IMG/VR virus record: IMGVR_UViG_3300017732_000010
Coordinates: 1-49,984 of that record
DNA from: a virus
Reading direction: 5' to 3' (one strand)
Length of the DNA stretch: 49,984 nt
In this document: positions 7,014-15,491 of the stretch, in pieces
Layout: every line of letters starts with the position of its first letter
Numbering within the stretch: the first letter of the stretch is position 1
Translations under genes and position numbers: made by a program
Notes under the pieces: generated by a model
What the model was told of the DNA's origin: nothing
The model's database searches: none
What the model saw: the letters and a program-made list of their open reading frames with translations, nothing else

Positions 7014-9038
7014 ATGAGTAAGATAAGACTATACAAATACGTCACACCACCTAAAGAGGCAGATGGTGCACAGATGACTGTCGGTAAAAAAACATTTACC
7101 ACCACAGGTTTCGTCCCGACAGTTAAAGCAATTAATTCCCTAGGAGCGACTGTAAATAGTATTGGTCTTGCACTGAAGAAGAACCAACTAGCACAACAAA
7201 GACTTATGGATGAGCAGCGCCGCTTTGCTGCTCTTCAAGCAGATAGACAAAGAGAAGCAGCGATAGAAGCAAAAGGAGATACTGCAGATAGTGCAATCAG
7301 TGCCACAAAGGGCGCTGGTTTGGGATTTATGGAATATTTGATGAAATTCCTTAAAAACCTCTTGATATTTGGTGCACTCAATTGGTTATCTAAGAAAGAG
7401 AACCGAGAGAAGATAGTAAAAGCGTTTGAGATGGTTAGTGGGTTATTTAAGTGGATTGGGAACACGATAAATTGGTGGAAACAGAAATATGGCGAGTTAT
7501 TTGGCGAAGATAGTGATGGATGGACCAGATTCAAAGCAGCAGCAAAAATGCTTGGTGCAGGACTTGCTGTATTAGCAGGTTTATCATTCCTGAAGAATCC
7601 TATCGGAACTGTCAAAGCATTTGGTAGTATTATTGGTACTATCGGTAAAGGTATCCTGAATCTGGGTAAATTCCTTGGTGGCAACCCTCTAGGTCAGTTA
7701 GCACTAGCAGGTGCACAGGGTGCTGCAGCATATCAGGATGTATCACAGAACTATGACGGTGTTGAAGAAGACAGGATGGCAGCGGCGAGAGGTGCTGGTA
7801 TTGGTGCTGCAGGTGGCGGTATGGCACTTGGTATGATCGGCAACCAGATTGCAGGTCCTATCGGTGGTTTGATTGGTAACGCTGTTGGTGGATTACTAGG
7901 AAAAGAGGCAGGCAAGTTCCTTGGACCTATAGTTGGTAATTTCTTTAATACTATTAAGGAAGCATTTGACTTTATGATGCAGACACTTGATGAGTTCTTT
8001 AAACCTTTAAGAGAGGCAATTACAGAACTTTTCAAAGCAGTGGGTCCTCCATTGCAGATGATAGTAGATGCGATCAAACCACATCTACCTAAATTACTGT
8101 CGTTTGCCGAATTTATGGGTAAAGCGGCATTCTTCCCACTGATCAAAATGATCGAAGGGTTGACATTTTTCCTCAAGATGATTCCTGGGGTGCAAGAGAG
8201 AATGGACGCGGCAGAGAACGCAAATAACGAAGATACGCCAGAAATGTCCATAGGTGGAATCGTTCCACAGACTGCAGTTCTACCTGAGAAGTCGGATGGT
8301 GGTTGGATCTCTGGACCACAATCAGGTTACCCAGTATCACTCGATGGTGGTAAGTCCGTATCCTTTATCGGACACGGAACTGAATATGTGGCACAAAGAT
8401 CTCGTGGGGGTTTTGTTGTTCCCTTTAATACCCCCCATACTAAGAAAGACCCTGGACTTACTAGTAGAAGAATTCAACAAGCAACTTCTGCAGGATATAA
8501 AGTCCCTGGATTTTCTATGGGTGGTACAGTTCCTTTTGATTTCGGATCTAAAAAGTCAACAGCAGTTTCATCACTACCCCCATCAAACTACGGACAATAT
8601 AAAGGATATTCATTTGGTGGTATGTTGAAAGGTATAGGTTCAGCAGTGGCATCGGCAACTCTACCCCCAGGTGCACAGGCAGCAATGAACTTTATGCAAC
8701 CACATATCAATACTGCTGCACAGAATATTGGTGGTGTTGTGAATAATGTTGTTGATATTATGCCACCTGCACTTAAAGCAAGAACTGGTAATATTATTAA
8801 TAAAACAGTTGCAAATATCAAGAGTATTGCTACTAAGGTCAAGACTAGTGACCTAAATTCTAGTATAGAGACTATGGTTGCTGAAGCAATCGTACTACCT
8901 ACTGCTAAAACTAGTTCAGGTGGTGGTGGCGGTACCCCTGTTGTACAAAAAGGTAATCCCAATCCAGCGAATGACTTCTTGTCTAGCAGGTTTGGTAGAG
9001 TTGCTGAATCCGCTAGTGTATTGAGTAATCTGTTCTGA
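7014..9038 (+). CDS. Tape-measure-like tail protein, paralogue of preceding gene
   Basis: A 674-residue protein three bases downstream of the previous gene. Residues 105-190 (FLKNLLIFGALNWLSKKEN, then a hydrophobic GLAVLAGLSFL) parallel the DWLSKKEN region of the 832-residue neighbour, so the pair look like duplicated tape-measure-type proteins. Residues 205-300 are Gly/Ala-rich with repeated small-residue helices, and the region near residues 330-390 is predicted hydrophobic. The C-terminal 250 residues are Gly/Ser-rich with FSMGGTVPF and YSFGGMLKG repeats and no enzymatic motif. In T4 a single gp29 sets tail length; I cannot tell which of these does so here. It ends TGATG with gp27. Confidence 0.6.
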   Translation: MSKIRLYKYVTPPKEADGAQMTVGKKTFTTTGFVPTVKAINSLGATVNSIGLALKKNQLAQQRLMDEQRRFAALQADRQREAAIEAKGDTADSAISATKGAGLGFMEYLMKFLKNLLIFGALNWLSKKENREKIVKAFEMVSGLFKWIGNTINWWKQKYGELFGEDSDGWTRFKAAAKMLGAGLAVLAGLSFLKNPIGTVKAFGSIIGTIGKGILNLGKFLGGNPLGQLALAGAQGAAAYQDVSQNYDGVEEDRMAAARGAGIGAAGGGMALGMIGNQIAGPIGGLIGNAVGGLLGKEAGKFLGPIVGNFFNTIKEAFDFMMQTLDEFFKPLREAITELFKAVGPPLQMIVDAIKPHLPKLLSFAEFMGKAAFFPLIKMIEGLTFFLKMIPGVQERMDAAENANNEDTPEMSIGGIVPQTAVLPEKSDGGWISGPQSGYPVSLDGGKSVSFIGHGTEYVAQRSRGGFVVPFNTPHTKKDPGLTSRRIQQATSAGYKVPGFSMGGTVPFDFGSKKSTAVSSLPPSNYGQYKGYSFGGMLKGIGSAVASATLPPGAQAAMNFMQPHINTAAQNIGGVVNNVVDIMPPALKARTGNIINKTVANIKSIATKVKTSDLNSSIETMVAEAIVLPTAKTSSGGGGGTPVVQKGNPNPANDFLSSRFGRVAESASVLSNLF

Positions 9039-10405
9039 TGTCTGAATCAACGTACCAAGCAAAAGGGTATAAAATTAAACAGTTTAATCTGTATTTGGCA
9101 GATGACTATGTTCCATCAGAAAAGATTCAGGAACTGTCACCTGAAGGGGGAAAGGCAGTAGATATTAGAGGTATCTGCCCTGGATTTAATTATATTGAGT
9201 CTATCGATTCTCCTTCGGTCAGAATGGAGATTGCAGTAATGGATACTGTTGACTTGATTTCGGATCTAACTGGTAATGAATTTATTCAACTAGAAATGGA
9301 GTCAGATAGTGCTCCAGATCAACCTCTAATCGTCAGACAACGTATTTTTAAGATTGGTGCGGTAACTAAATCTGAAAGAGCACAATCATATGTGATATAT
9401 ACAGTTTCACCAGAAGCATATAACAATGAAACAAATAGAGTATTTAAAGCATTTAGATATAAGACTGGATCAAGTCACGTAAAAGAAATTGTCAACAAGT
9501 TTTTGAAGTCATCTGGACGGAAGTATTCATACGAAGGTTCTAAAGGTAACTTCAATTTTATATCTCCCTCTTGGAGACCATTTGATGTTATTGCATATAT
9601 CTCTGATAAAATTGTTTCATCTGAAAACAACAAGGCAGGATATTTGTTCTTTGAAAACAAGAATGGGTTCTATTTTAATACTATAGATACCCTTACCAAG
9701 GGAGAATTGATGAACAAGGGAAGTGTCCCGACGTTCACATATGAACAAGCAAATGTCGGCAATGCCGAGTATAATGCTTACAGTATCGAAAGTATGAATT
9801 ATCCAGATCAGGGCAACCATCTGGAAAAAATGCGAACTGGTGCATATGTAAATACCGTTATCGGTGTTAAAGCACCTGCACTCACTTCAGGTAATCTCCC
9901 TACAGCAGGGAGTGGAAAGAGTGGACCCTCTGGTTCAATCTCACCGCCAAGGACTCAATCATTAATTGAGGTATTTGGACAGGCAGAAACACTTAATGAT
10001 GCTTTTCCTTTTCCAAAGATCAAGGAAGCATACTTTGATGAGAAAAAACCTACCAGAGTTAAAATCCGTGCTCTACCTGGAATGAAGAATGCGAAAACGT
10101 CTCAAGATGGAACCGATACTGCAGGAAATATGGATAATGACACCATTGCAGCGAGTTCATACTCGTATTCTCGATGGCAGTTACTTAACTCCATAAGACT
10201 TGACATAACCATCCCAGGTAATGTATCATTGGCTGTCGGTATGGTAATTCAATGTAAAATTCCTGCATCTTCTAACGTAGAGGAAAGAACTGTATTGGAT
10301 CCTGTATATTCGGGACGTTATCTTGTCGTAGGACTAAAACACGACTATAGTCCTACTGGATTAACTACCCATTTACAACTATCTAAAGATAGTGTAACCT
10401 CATAA
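9038..10405 (+). CDS. 27: Baseplate central hub gp27
   Basis: A 455-residue protein (T4 gp27 is 391). The N-terminus contains IKQFNLYLADDYVP and ICPGFNYIESIDSPSVRMEIAVMD, the hub strand pattern, and residues 130-240 contain VKEIVNKFLKSSGRKY and ISPSWRPFDVIAYISDKI, typical of gp27/gpD-like hub domains that recognise initial DNA-translocation hubs. gp27 trimers form the torus that holds the gp5 spike. The C-terminus (LDPVYSGRYLVVGLKHDYSPTG) is the last hub barrel. It is coupled to the preceding gene by a TGATG overlap and precedes gp5, from which it is split by accessory genes. Confidence 0.8.
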   Translation: MSESTYQAKGYKIKQFNLYLADDYVPSEKIQELSPEGGKAVDIRGICPGFNYIESIDSPSVRMEIAVMDTVDLISDLTGNEFIQLEMESDSAPDQPLIVRQRIFKIGAVTKSERAQSYVIYTVSPEAYNNETNRVFKAFRYKTGSSHVKEIVNKFLKSSGRKYSYEGSKGNFNFISPSWRPFDVIAYISDKIVSSENNKAGYLFFENKNGFYFNTIDTLTKGELMNKGSVPTFTYEQANVGNAEYNAYSIESMNYPDQGNHLEKMRTGAYVNTVIGVKAPALTSGNLPTAGSGKSGPSGSISPPRTQSLIEVFGQAETLNDAFPFPKIKEAYFDEKKPTRVKIRALPGMKNAKTSQDGTDTAGNMDNDTIAASSYSYSRWQLLNSIRLDITIPGNVSLAVGMVIQCKIPASSNVEERTVLDPVYSGRYLVVGLKHDYSPTGLTTHLQLSKDSVTS

Positions 10406-10415
10406 AGGAGACCTA

Positions 10416-10643
10416 ATGAAATCACTAGAAGACCACATCCAACACGATAAAGAAATCTTGGATAATCCTACAACAAGTCCTCAGACTCGTAGGCACATCG
10501 AAGGCGAACTTCACGAGTTGGAAGATTACGTCGATCATCACAAAAAAGAAATTGAGGAAGGAGATCATCACGATCCTACTGCTCTCGAACTATATTGTGA
10601 TCAAAACCCTTCAGAACCAGAATGTCTGGTTTATGAAGACTAA
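10416..10643 (+). CDS. cp12: CP12-like Calvin-cycle regulator
   Basis: A 75-residue protein whose C-terminus (residues 59-75) reads LYCDQNPSEPECLVYED, the CP12 signature in which two cysteines (Cys61 and Cys70) eight residues apart form the redox disulphide that binds GAPDH. CP12 clamps GAPDH and PRK to shut down the Calvin cycle; phage copies are thought to redirect host carbon toward the pentose phosphate pathway and nucleotide synthesis. The N-terminal half is acidic, helical and His-rich, and lacks the second Cys pair of plant CP12. A clear AAGGAG precedes the ATG. It sits inside the baseplate operon, so it is probably expressed with late genes. Confidence 0.85.
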   Translation: MKSLEDHIQHDKEILDNPTTSPQTRRHIEGELHELEDYVDHHKKEIEEGDHHDPTALELYCDQNPSEPECLVYED

Positions 10644-10662
10644 TAACCTATCATCTATTATT

Positions 10663-11226
10663 ATGGCAGCAGTACAATCGTTTATTGCAGGTGGCAAAAT
10701 AAAAGAAGAAATCATTGACGGTGTAGTAGATTTTTACAACACCTGTGATTATCTTGCCAAAGTCCCTGGTGAATATAGTGGTGGAACTGATCCATTGATC
10801 AAGAACTCCACGGATATGTCTGTTCCATCTTGGATCAAAGATCCGAGAATTACAAATTATTTGGATGAGGTACAAGCGTGCATTCAATTGTACGTCGATC
10901 AATATCCCTGGGCAAAAATGGCGGATTTGGAGGTTATCGAACCATTCAATATCCAGAAGTATGAACCAGGGCAAGCATTCACACAACCACACTGTGAAAG
11001 AGTAGGTTCCAATAAGACCACCTCTTTCAGACATCTGGTATGGATGACATACCTAAACACCGTAGAGGAAGGCGGTGATACACAATGGGTTCATCAAGAC
11101 CTACAGATTCAACCAGAAAAGGGTTTAACCCTGCTGTGGCCTGTAGATTGGACTCATATTCATCACGGTAACCCTGCACCAAACGAAGAAAAATTAATTG
11201 TAACTGGATGGATTTCGTATGCGTAA
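10663..11226 (+). CDS. Fe(II)/2-oxoglutarate-dependent oxygenase
   Basis: A 187-residue protein starting MAAVQSFIAGGKI. A longer frame exists upstream but overlaps CP12, so I use ATG 10663. The double-stranded beta-helix pattern is visible: QPHCERV (His110, Glu112, an HxE variant of HxD), a central LVWMTYLNTVEEGGDTQW, and WTHIHHGNPAPNEEKLIVTGW, where His168 is the likely distal iron ligand and Lys177 the candidate 2-oxoglutarate contact. Family members hydroxylate prolines or other side chains; the substrate is unknown. It is one of eight such genes in this window but stands apart from the main cluster. Confidence 0.75.
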   Translation: MAAVQSFIAGGKIKEEIIDGVVDFYNTCDYLAKVPGEYSGGTDPLIKNSTDMSVPSWIKDPRITNYLDEVQACIQLYVDQYPWAKMADLEVIEPFNIQKYEPGQAFTQPHCERVGSNKTTSFRHLVWMTYLNTVEEGGDTQWVHQDLQIQPEKGLTLLWPVDWTHIHHGNPAPNEEKLIVTGWISYA

Positions 11227-11908
11227 TGTCCTATTGGCGACATTGTTGAGTTTGAGTTTACCTGTAGCAGCAAACCCTTTACCAAAACCTATTGAAGGTA
11301 AAATTACTAAAGGGTGGTTTACAAATGATGCTATGGGATGTATGCTCCTACAGGAGTGTACTGAAGATGTAAAGAGAGTCCGTAATACGGACGATGTACA
11401 AAAGATTTTTTCTAACCAAAACTTCAATACAGTTAGAGAAGAGTTTAATAGTCTATCAAGATCATTTGACAAATTAGGAATTAACGTTTATATTGCAAGT
11501 CCAAAGTATTTTCCTGTTGGACATAGAGGTGTTTACCATACTGTGAGTAATCATTTCTATCTAAATGAGGCACACGTCAGTCGTCCTAATGTGTTTATGG
11601 CAGTAGTCAGGCACGAAGGTTGGCACGCTGCTCAGGATTGTATGGCAGGTACCCTTAACAATTCATTGATCGCTATTATTCACCCAGAGGACCAAGTTCC
11701 TAAAATGTGGCAGAATATGGCAGAGAAAACGTATTTCCAACAACCCTCGGCAATCCCTTGGGAAAAGGAAGCGTTTTGGGCAGGGCACACAGAGGGTATG
11801 ACTGCACAAGCACTTAAAGTCTGTGCATCATCTACTCCTATGTGGGAACATTACTCACCCACTCCTCTCACAAGGAAGTGGTTACTCAAAAACAAATACA
11901 TTAAATGA
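11219..11908 (+). CDS. Secreted HExxH metallopeptidase-like protein
   Basis: A 229-residue protein starting inside the end of the oxygenase gene. Residues 1-18 (MRNVLLATLLSLSLPVAA) form a typical signal peptide with cleavage expected near VAA/N. Residues 132-136 are HEGWH, an HExxH zinc motif, in the context VFMAVVRHEGWHAAQDC. A glutamate-rich helix follows (EKEAFWAGHTEGMTAQAL, about residues 182-199) and could supply the third ligand. Export would target it to the host periplasm or cell surface. Its place between hub genes gp27 and gp5 suggests a role late in infection, perhaps at the envelope. Family name not recognised. Confidence 0.6.
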   Translation: MRNVLLATLLSLSLPVAANPLPKPIEGKITKGWFTNDAMGCMLLQECTEDVKRVRNTDDVQKIFSNQNFNTVREEFNSLSRSFDKLGINVYIASPKYFPVGHRGVYHTVSNHFYLNEAHVSRPNVFMAVVRHEGWHAAQDCMAGTLNNSLIAIIHPEDQVPKMWQNMAEKTYFQQPSAIPWEKEAFWAGHTEGMTAQALKVCASSTPMWEHYSPTPLTRKWLLKNKYIK

Positions 11909-12063
11909 ATTGTTGGCATTGCCAAACTGAGTTAATCTGGGGAGGTGACCATAGTCTCGATGAAGAAGACTATCCAGTCACCTCGTCGGAGTATTCTATG
12001 GTCACTAATCTGAGTTGTCCTAAGTGCAACTCATTTGTTGAAGTTTATTATCCACATCAATGA
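11905..12063 (+). CDS. Small zinc-ribbon protein
   Basis: A 52-residue ORF with two CxxC pairs: Cys3 and Cys6 (CWHC) and Cys38 and Cys41 (CPKC), separated by an acidic linker with an IWGGDHSLD stretch, as in zinc ribbons. It recurs in cyanophage genomes in my recollection. It starts ATGA over the previous stop and ends with an ATGA overlap on the next gene. Function unknown; nucleic-acid or protein binding is plausible. Confidence 0.7.
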   Translation: MNCWHCQTELIWGGDHSLDEEDYPVTSSEYSMVTNLSCPKCNSFVEVYYPHQ

Positions 12064-12218
12064 AGAAAAAGCATTTTCATCAAGTGAAAGCATCACCTTA
12101 CTACGTTTTCTGGGGTATTTGTACTGTTGCTGTTGTAGCAGGACAAATTTATATTGGCAGCGGTTATCACCGTATGTCAGAGAGTTTTAATAACTATGTT
12201 GAGTCACTTGCTAAATAA
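12060..12218 (+). CDS. Small single-pass membrane protein
   Basis: A 52-residue ORF: a basic N-terminus (MKKKHFHQVK), one hydrophobic segment at about residues 14-34 (YYVFWGICTVAVVAGQIYIGS), then a polar tail. It overlaps the previous gene by four bases. Small membrane proteins in the hub operon of cyanophages are common; a holin- or envelope-related role is only a guess. Confidence 0.6.
   Translation: MKKKHFHQVKASPYYVFWGICTVAVVAGQIYIGSGYHRMSESFNNYVESLAK
12211..12217 (+). promoter_or_regulatory. Late promoter box (CTAAATA) for gp5
   Basis: CTAAATA lies over the stop codon of the small membrane protein, 19 bases before the gp5 GTG start, in an A/T-rich stretch. Confidence 0.5.
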
Positions 12219-12236
12219 TAAAAACTATATATCGCT

Positions 12237-14693
12237 GTGAGTTTAACTGCTGCTGTCGGAAAATCTGATGTAATGGGACGCGACGGGTTCACTTGGTGGA
12301 TCGGAGAAGTCGAGTCTATTAAAGATCCTCAGATGATCGGTAGGGTCAAGGTGCGTATTGTCGGTTGGTACACTGGTGCTGGCGGTGAATCGTATCTTGA
12401 TAAAGTCCCTACTGAAGATTTACCGTGGGCAGTTGTTATGCTTCCTACAGATCAGGCAGGTATCAAGAATACTGGTACTAAGACTGAACTGCAGGTTGGT
12501 GCACAGGTTCTAGGTTTCTTTTTAGATGGTGAAGAAGCACAACTTCCTGTTGTGATGGGATCCCTCCGTGGATTCCGTGGTATGAGTAATCCTAAAAGTG
12601 GAGATACTACACCTACGTCAGATGAGAAGATCAGTGCAACTACTATTGCATCTAATGATGAGGCATTATCTGATGATGAAATGCCTCCTGCATCAAAAGA
12701 TGTAAAAGGACAAGTTGCACACCAAGGTACTTCATTTAACGTAGATCCAAGTCAACAGGTTGGTGACGAGGGTGGTGGTGAAGAAAAGTCTAGAGGATTG
12801 TTGTCAATCCTAGAGCAACAAACACCTGGAAATCCATATACAAACCCTACTAAGGTTCCAGCAGAAGCACAAGGTGTTGCTGATGGAGCGGTCGGTCCAA
12901 GTGGGGACGGTTTTGAAAAAGACCTTGAAAGAATGCTGACAGAGTTCGGCAATCTTAGCGGCACACTCGCGACTGACTTAAATGGTAATCTCACTTCATT
13001 GATTACTGGTAAGAAGGTTTTTAACGATGTGATGAATGAATCGATGGCAGGTATCAAGAACTATGTTTCTTCTGCTATGACTGGTATCCTAAGTTCCTTG
13101 AAACAGATGCTTGCAAAAGGCATCGAGGCAATTATGGATAAGATTATGTCTGCTATTAGTAATGTTGTCCCTACAGGAGTTATCTCTTCAATCCTAACAC
13201 TTGCAGACTTCATTACCAACTTGTTCTGTAACTTCGAAGCAAATTATATTATCAAAGGACTTCAGGGTGCACTTGGAGATATTAGTGGATTCGCCAGTGA
13301 TATTGCAGGTAAGGTAGTTACTAAAGTTGTCGGTGGTTTTGCTGATAAAGTTACTGATACAGTCAACGCAGTTATTGGTAAGGTTCAAGGTGCTATTGGT
13401 AAAGTTTCTGGAGTTGCTAATAAGATCACATCAGCACTTGCTATGGCAAAGAAGGCAACTGGTGTTGCTCGTAATATCAAAGATAAACTAGATACTCTTT
13501 TTGAATTTGATTTCTCTAAGTTAAACTTCCAATCACTCGTTTCAATCATTCTTGGTATCCTTGCAGCACTGTTTGGAAACAAGGATTGCGGGAGGAAGAT
13601 TAAACGACCGAAAATTAAATTCTGGATGCCCTTGTTGGGTACAACGACGTGTGCTAGTGTTCCAGACTTCTTAGAAGAAGAAGTTACTGTTTATACTGGT
13701 GGTGGAAAAAACAATAAGAAGAAGGGAAGTTACCTCAGTAATCTTTTCTCGGATATTGATGTATATGCTACACAAGCAGAATCATTCTTGAATGGTGCAA
13801 AAACTATTCAAGATAACACCCCAGGAAAAGAGAAAACTATTGTTCAGCACGCAGGTGGTCAGACTGTGATCGCCACCGTGATGGGTGACCAACATACAAA
13901 CGTCCCTGGAAATGATACAAAGATCATTGGTAGAGATGATTGCAAGACTGTCAAGAAAAATAAAACTCTGACTGTTGAGGGTGATCTTAACCTCAAAGTT
14001 ATGGGTGATTTCAACCTTGAGGTTGGTGGTGCATTCAATACTCACCTCTCACAAAATGTTGAGACAGATGAAAAGACTGGTGAACCTGCATCAGGTGCAA
14101 AGCAATCTAAAGCAGCACAAACATATTCATCAGATTATAACGTTGCTTATGAGGGTGACTATCAGATTCAAGCAGCAAATATTAAATTGAATGCTCACAG
14201 TGAGTTGAGTTTAAACGCTTCAGCAATTAATAATAAGTGTACAACATTAATGAACACTGTTTCTGGTGAGATTATCAACGAGGCAGCGTGGAAGTCTGAG
14301 TTTATCAACAATGTTATTTTCCAGAACATTGGAATGACTAATGTGATCCCTGGATTGACAGGTAGATGTACTTTGATGAAAGGTCTTGACCTTACTATCT
14401 GTGGATCAGGAGCAGGTACATCACCTCTCCCTGCTGCACACGTTCGTATTGCTGAGTGTACAGGACAACCTGGGGGTATGGTGGATCTAGTTACAGGTAC
14501 AGGTGGTGGTCACTTGACTCTGGTTAAAACACCTAAAGGTGGTATCGGAGAATTCGTTACAGGAGCAGGTGGTGCTATCCTAAACACTGTCAACAACGGT
14601 GCTATGGCATATACAGTTGGAACTGGAGTCTACACAGCAGGTTGTACAGGTGGTCTAGCACAGTTCGTTGGACTACCCATTATGCTGAATTAG
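12237..14693 (+). CDS. 5: Central spike protein gp5, no visible lysozyme domain
   Basis: An 818-residue gp5 homologue (T4: 575). The N-terminus (about residues 15-115: FTWWIGEVESIKDPQMIGRV, then GWYTG and QVLGFFLDGEEAQLPVVMGSL) is the OB-fold shared with VgrG. Residues 230-450 are hydrophobic helices unlike T4. Residues 550-640 have the repeated short strands of the gp5C needle (TVKKNKTLTVEGDLNLKVMG). I do not see the T4-lysozyme-like domain that in T4 sits between these parts. The start is GTG; an in-frame ATG is at 12273. The Gly-rich C-terminal end (IGEFVTGAGGAILNTV) is likely the needle tip. Confidence 0.8.
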   Translation: MSLTAAVGKSDVMGRDGFTWWIGEVESIKDPQMIGRVKVRIVGWYTGAGGESYLDKVPTEDLPWAVVMLPTDQAGIKNTGTKTELQVGAQVLGFFLDGEEAQLPVVMGSLRGFRGMSNPKSGDTTPTSDEKISATTIASNDEALSDDEMPPASKDVKGQVAHQGTSFNVDPSQQVGDEGGGEEKSRGLLSILEQQTPGNPYTNPTKVPAEAQGVADGAVGPSGDGFEKDLERMLTEFGNLSGTLATDLNGNLTSLITGKKVFNDVMNESMAGIKNYVSSAMTGILSSLKQMLAKGIEAIMDKIMSAISNVVPTGVISSILTLADFITNLFCNFEANYIIKGLQGALGDISGFASDIAGKVVTKVVGGFADKVTDTVNAVIGKVQGAIGKVSGVANKITSALAMAKKATGVARNIKDKLDTLFEFDFSKLNFQSLVSIILGILAALFGNKDCGRKIKRPKIKFWMPLLGTTTCASVPDFLEEEVTVYTGGGKNNKKKGSYLSNLFSDIDVYATQAESFLNGAKTIQDNTPGKEKTIVQHAGGQTVIATVMGDQHTNVPGNDTKIIGRDDCKTVKKNKTLTVEGDLNLKVMGDFNLEVGGAFNTHLSQNVETDEKTGEPASGAKQSKAAQTYSSDYNVAYEGDYQIQAANIKLNAHSELSLNASAINNKCTTLMNTVSGEIINEAAWKSEFINNVIFQNIGMTNVIPGLTGRCTLMKGLDLTICGSGAGTSPLPAAHVRIAECTGQPGGMVDLVTGTGGGHLTLVKTPKGGIGEFVTGAGGAILNTVNNGAMAYTVGTGVYTAGCTGGLAQFVGLPIMLN

Positions 14694-14723
14694 TGCTATA
14701 CTAAGGTCAGTCACAAGAATTCA

Positions 14724-14879
14724 ATGCCTGCAAGGAAGTACGAAGTTCTCCTTCGTAGACCAAACGGTCCAATCAAACGTGTTATAATTGACGAAGTGTT
14801 CTCTGCACAAGAGGCACGTCAAACCGCAGCATCTATGTATGGTCTGCAAGTTATCGATTGCTATCCTACATACAAATGA
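14724..14879 (+). CDS. Small conserved phage protein, unknown
   Basis: A 51-residue ORF (MPARKYEVLLRRPNGPIKRV...). The first half is basic beta-strand, the second a helix with AQEARQTAASMYGLQVI, giving a small alpha/beta fold of the kind seen in RNA-binding proteins. It lies 30 bases after gp5 and overlaps the next start as ATGA. Function unknown. Confidence 0.65.
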   Translation: MPARKYEVLLRRPNGPIKRVIIDEVFSAQEARQTAASMYGLQVIDCYPTYK

Positions 14880-15079
14880 CTGACGAGTACCTAGACCAAT
14901 TGTACGTTGATTATGTTTGGATCAATTTTCCGAAACGCACCCTGTCCATACAAGTTAGTGATGGAAATATTGAAAAGATTCGGTATAAGTTCACCGAAGA
15001 AGGAGCAGAAGGATTCCGAGAATCCGTAACTAATGTCCAAGGGGCAGTTGACAACGAATCTATTTGTTATTTACTATGA
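14876..15079 (+). CDS. Hypothetical protein
   Basis: A 67-residue protein using ATG 14876, which overlaps the previous stop as ATGA; a longer upstream start would overlap more. It is acidic, with an IEKIRYKFTEEGAEGFRESV stretch near its middle. No domain recognised. Confidence 0.6.
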   Translation: MTDEYLDQLYVDYVWINFPKRTLSIQVSDGNIEKIRYKFTEEGAEGFRESVTNVQGAVDNESICYLL

Positions 15080-15222
15080 TCCATCACTACAACGCTGATC
15101 CAAATATCACATTTCCGATCTCCATTATGGTTATCGTTGTGATCTTTGTTTTCTATGGCGTCTACAAAGGATTCTTTGATAACGAGGGACTTGACGATCC
15201 ATTTGATGACCACGATGATTAA
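15076..15222 (+). CDS. Small single-pass membrane protein
   Basis: A 48-residue ORF with a hydrophobic segment at about residues 13-30 (FPISIMVIVVIFVFYGVY) and an acidic C-terminus (DDPFDDHDD). It overlaps the previous gene as ATGA. Function unknown. Confidence 0.6.
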   Translation: MIHHYNADPNITFPISIMVIVVIFVFYGVYKGFFDNEGLDDPFDDHDD

Positions 15223-15227
15223 AACCT

Positions 15228-15491
15228 ATGATTAGAGTTACTATCGACGAAGCACAAGAAAATTTTGATTTCTTGTTCAAACTTGTTGAACGCGGTGAGA
15301 ATGTTCTCATCGAAGCACCTAAAGGTAATGTTGTTATGACACAAGTTGCCCCAGGGCGCACTATTGGTTCTGAAGTAGATTCACTTCTTAATGAAGAAGA
15401 ACAACTACCCAATATGGACAACTTACCTAGCGAAGGAGCACTTGGTGCACACGTTGCACAAGAGACTGCTGCCGCTCATAAGATGCTGTGA
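15228..15491 (+). CDS. Phd/YefM-like antitoxin-type protein
   Basis: An 87-residue protein whose first 40 residues (IRVTIDEAQENFDFLFKLVERGENVLIEA, then GNVVM) follow the Phd/YefM pattern of EA-x(5)-L-x(3)-V-x-x-GE followed by a basic turn and V. Antitoxins of this family bind DNA as dimers and neutralise a partner toxin. No RelE/Doc-like toxin is visible next to it. The remaining half (EEEQLPNMDNLPSEGALGAH) is not a known toxin-binding tail I can name. It overlaps the next gene by four bases, so the CpeT-like protein is the only coupled partner. Confidence 0.6.
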   Translation: MIRVTIDEAQENFDFLFKLVERGENVLIEAPKGNVVMTQVAPGRTIGSEVDSLLNEEEQLPNMDNLPSEGALGAHVAQETAAAHKML

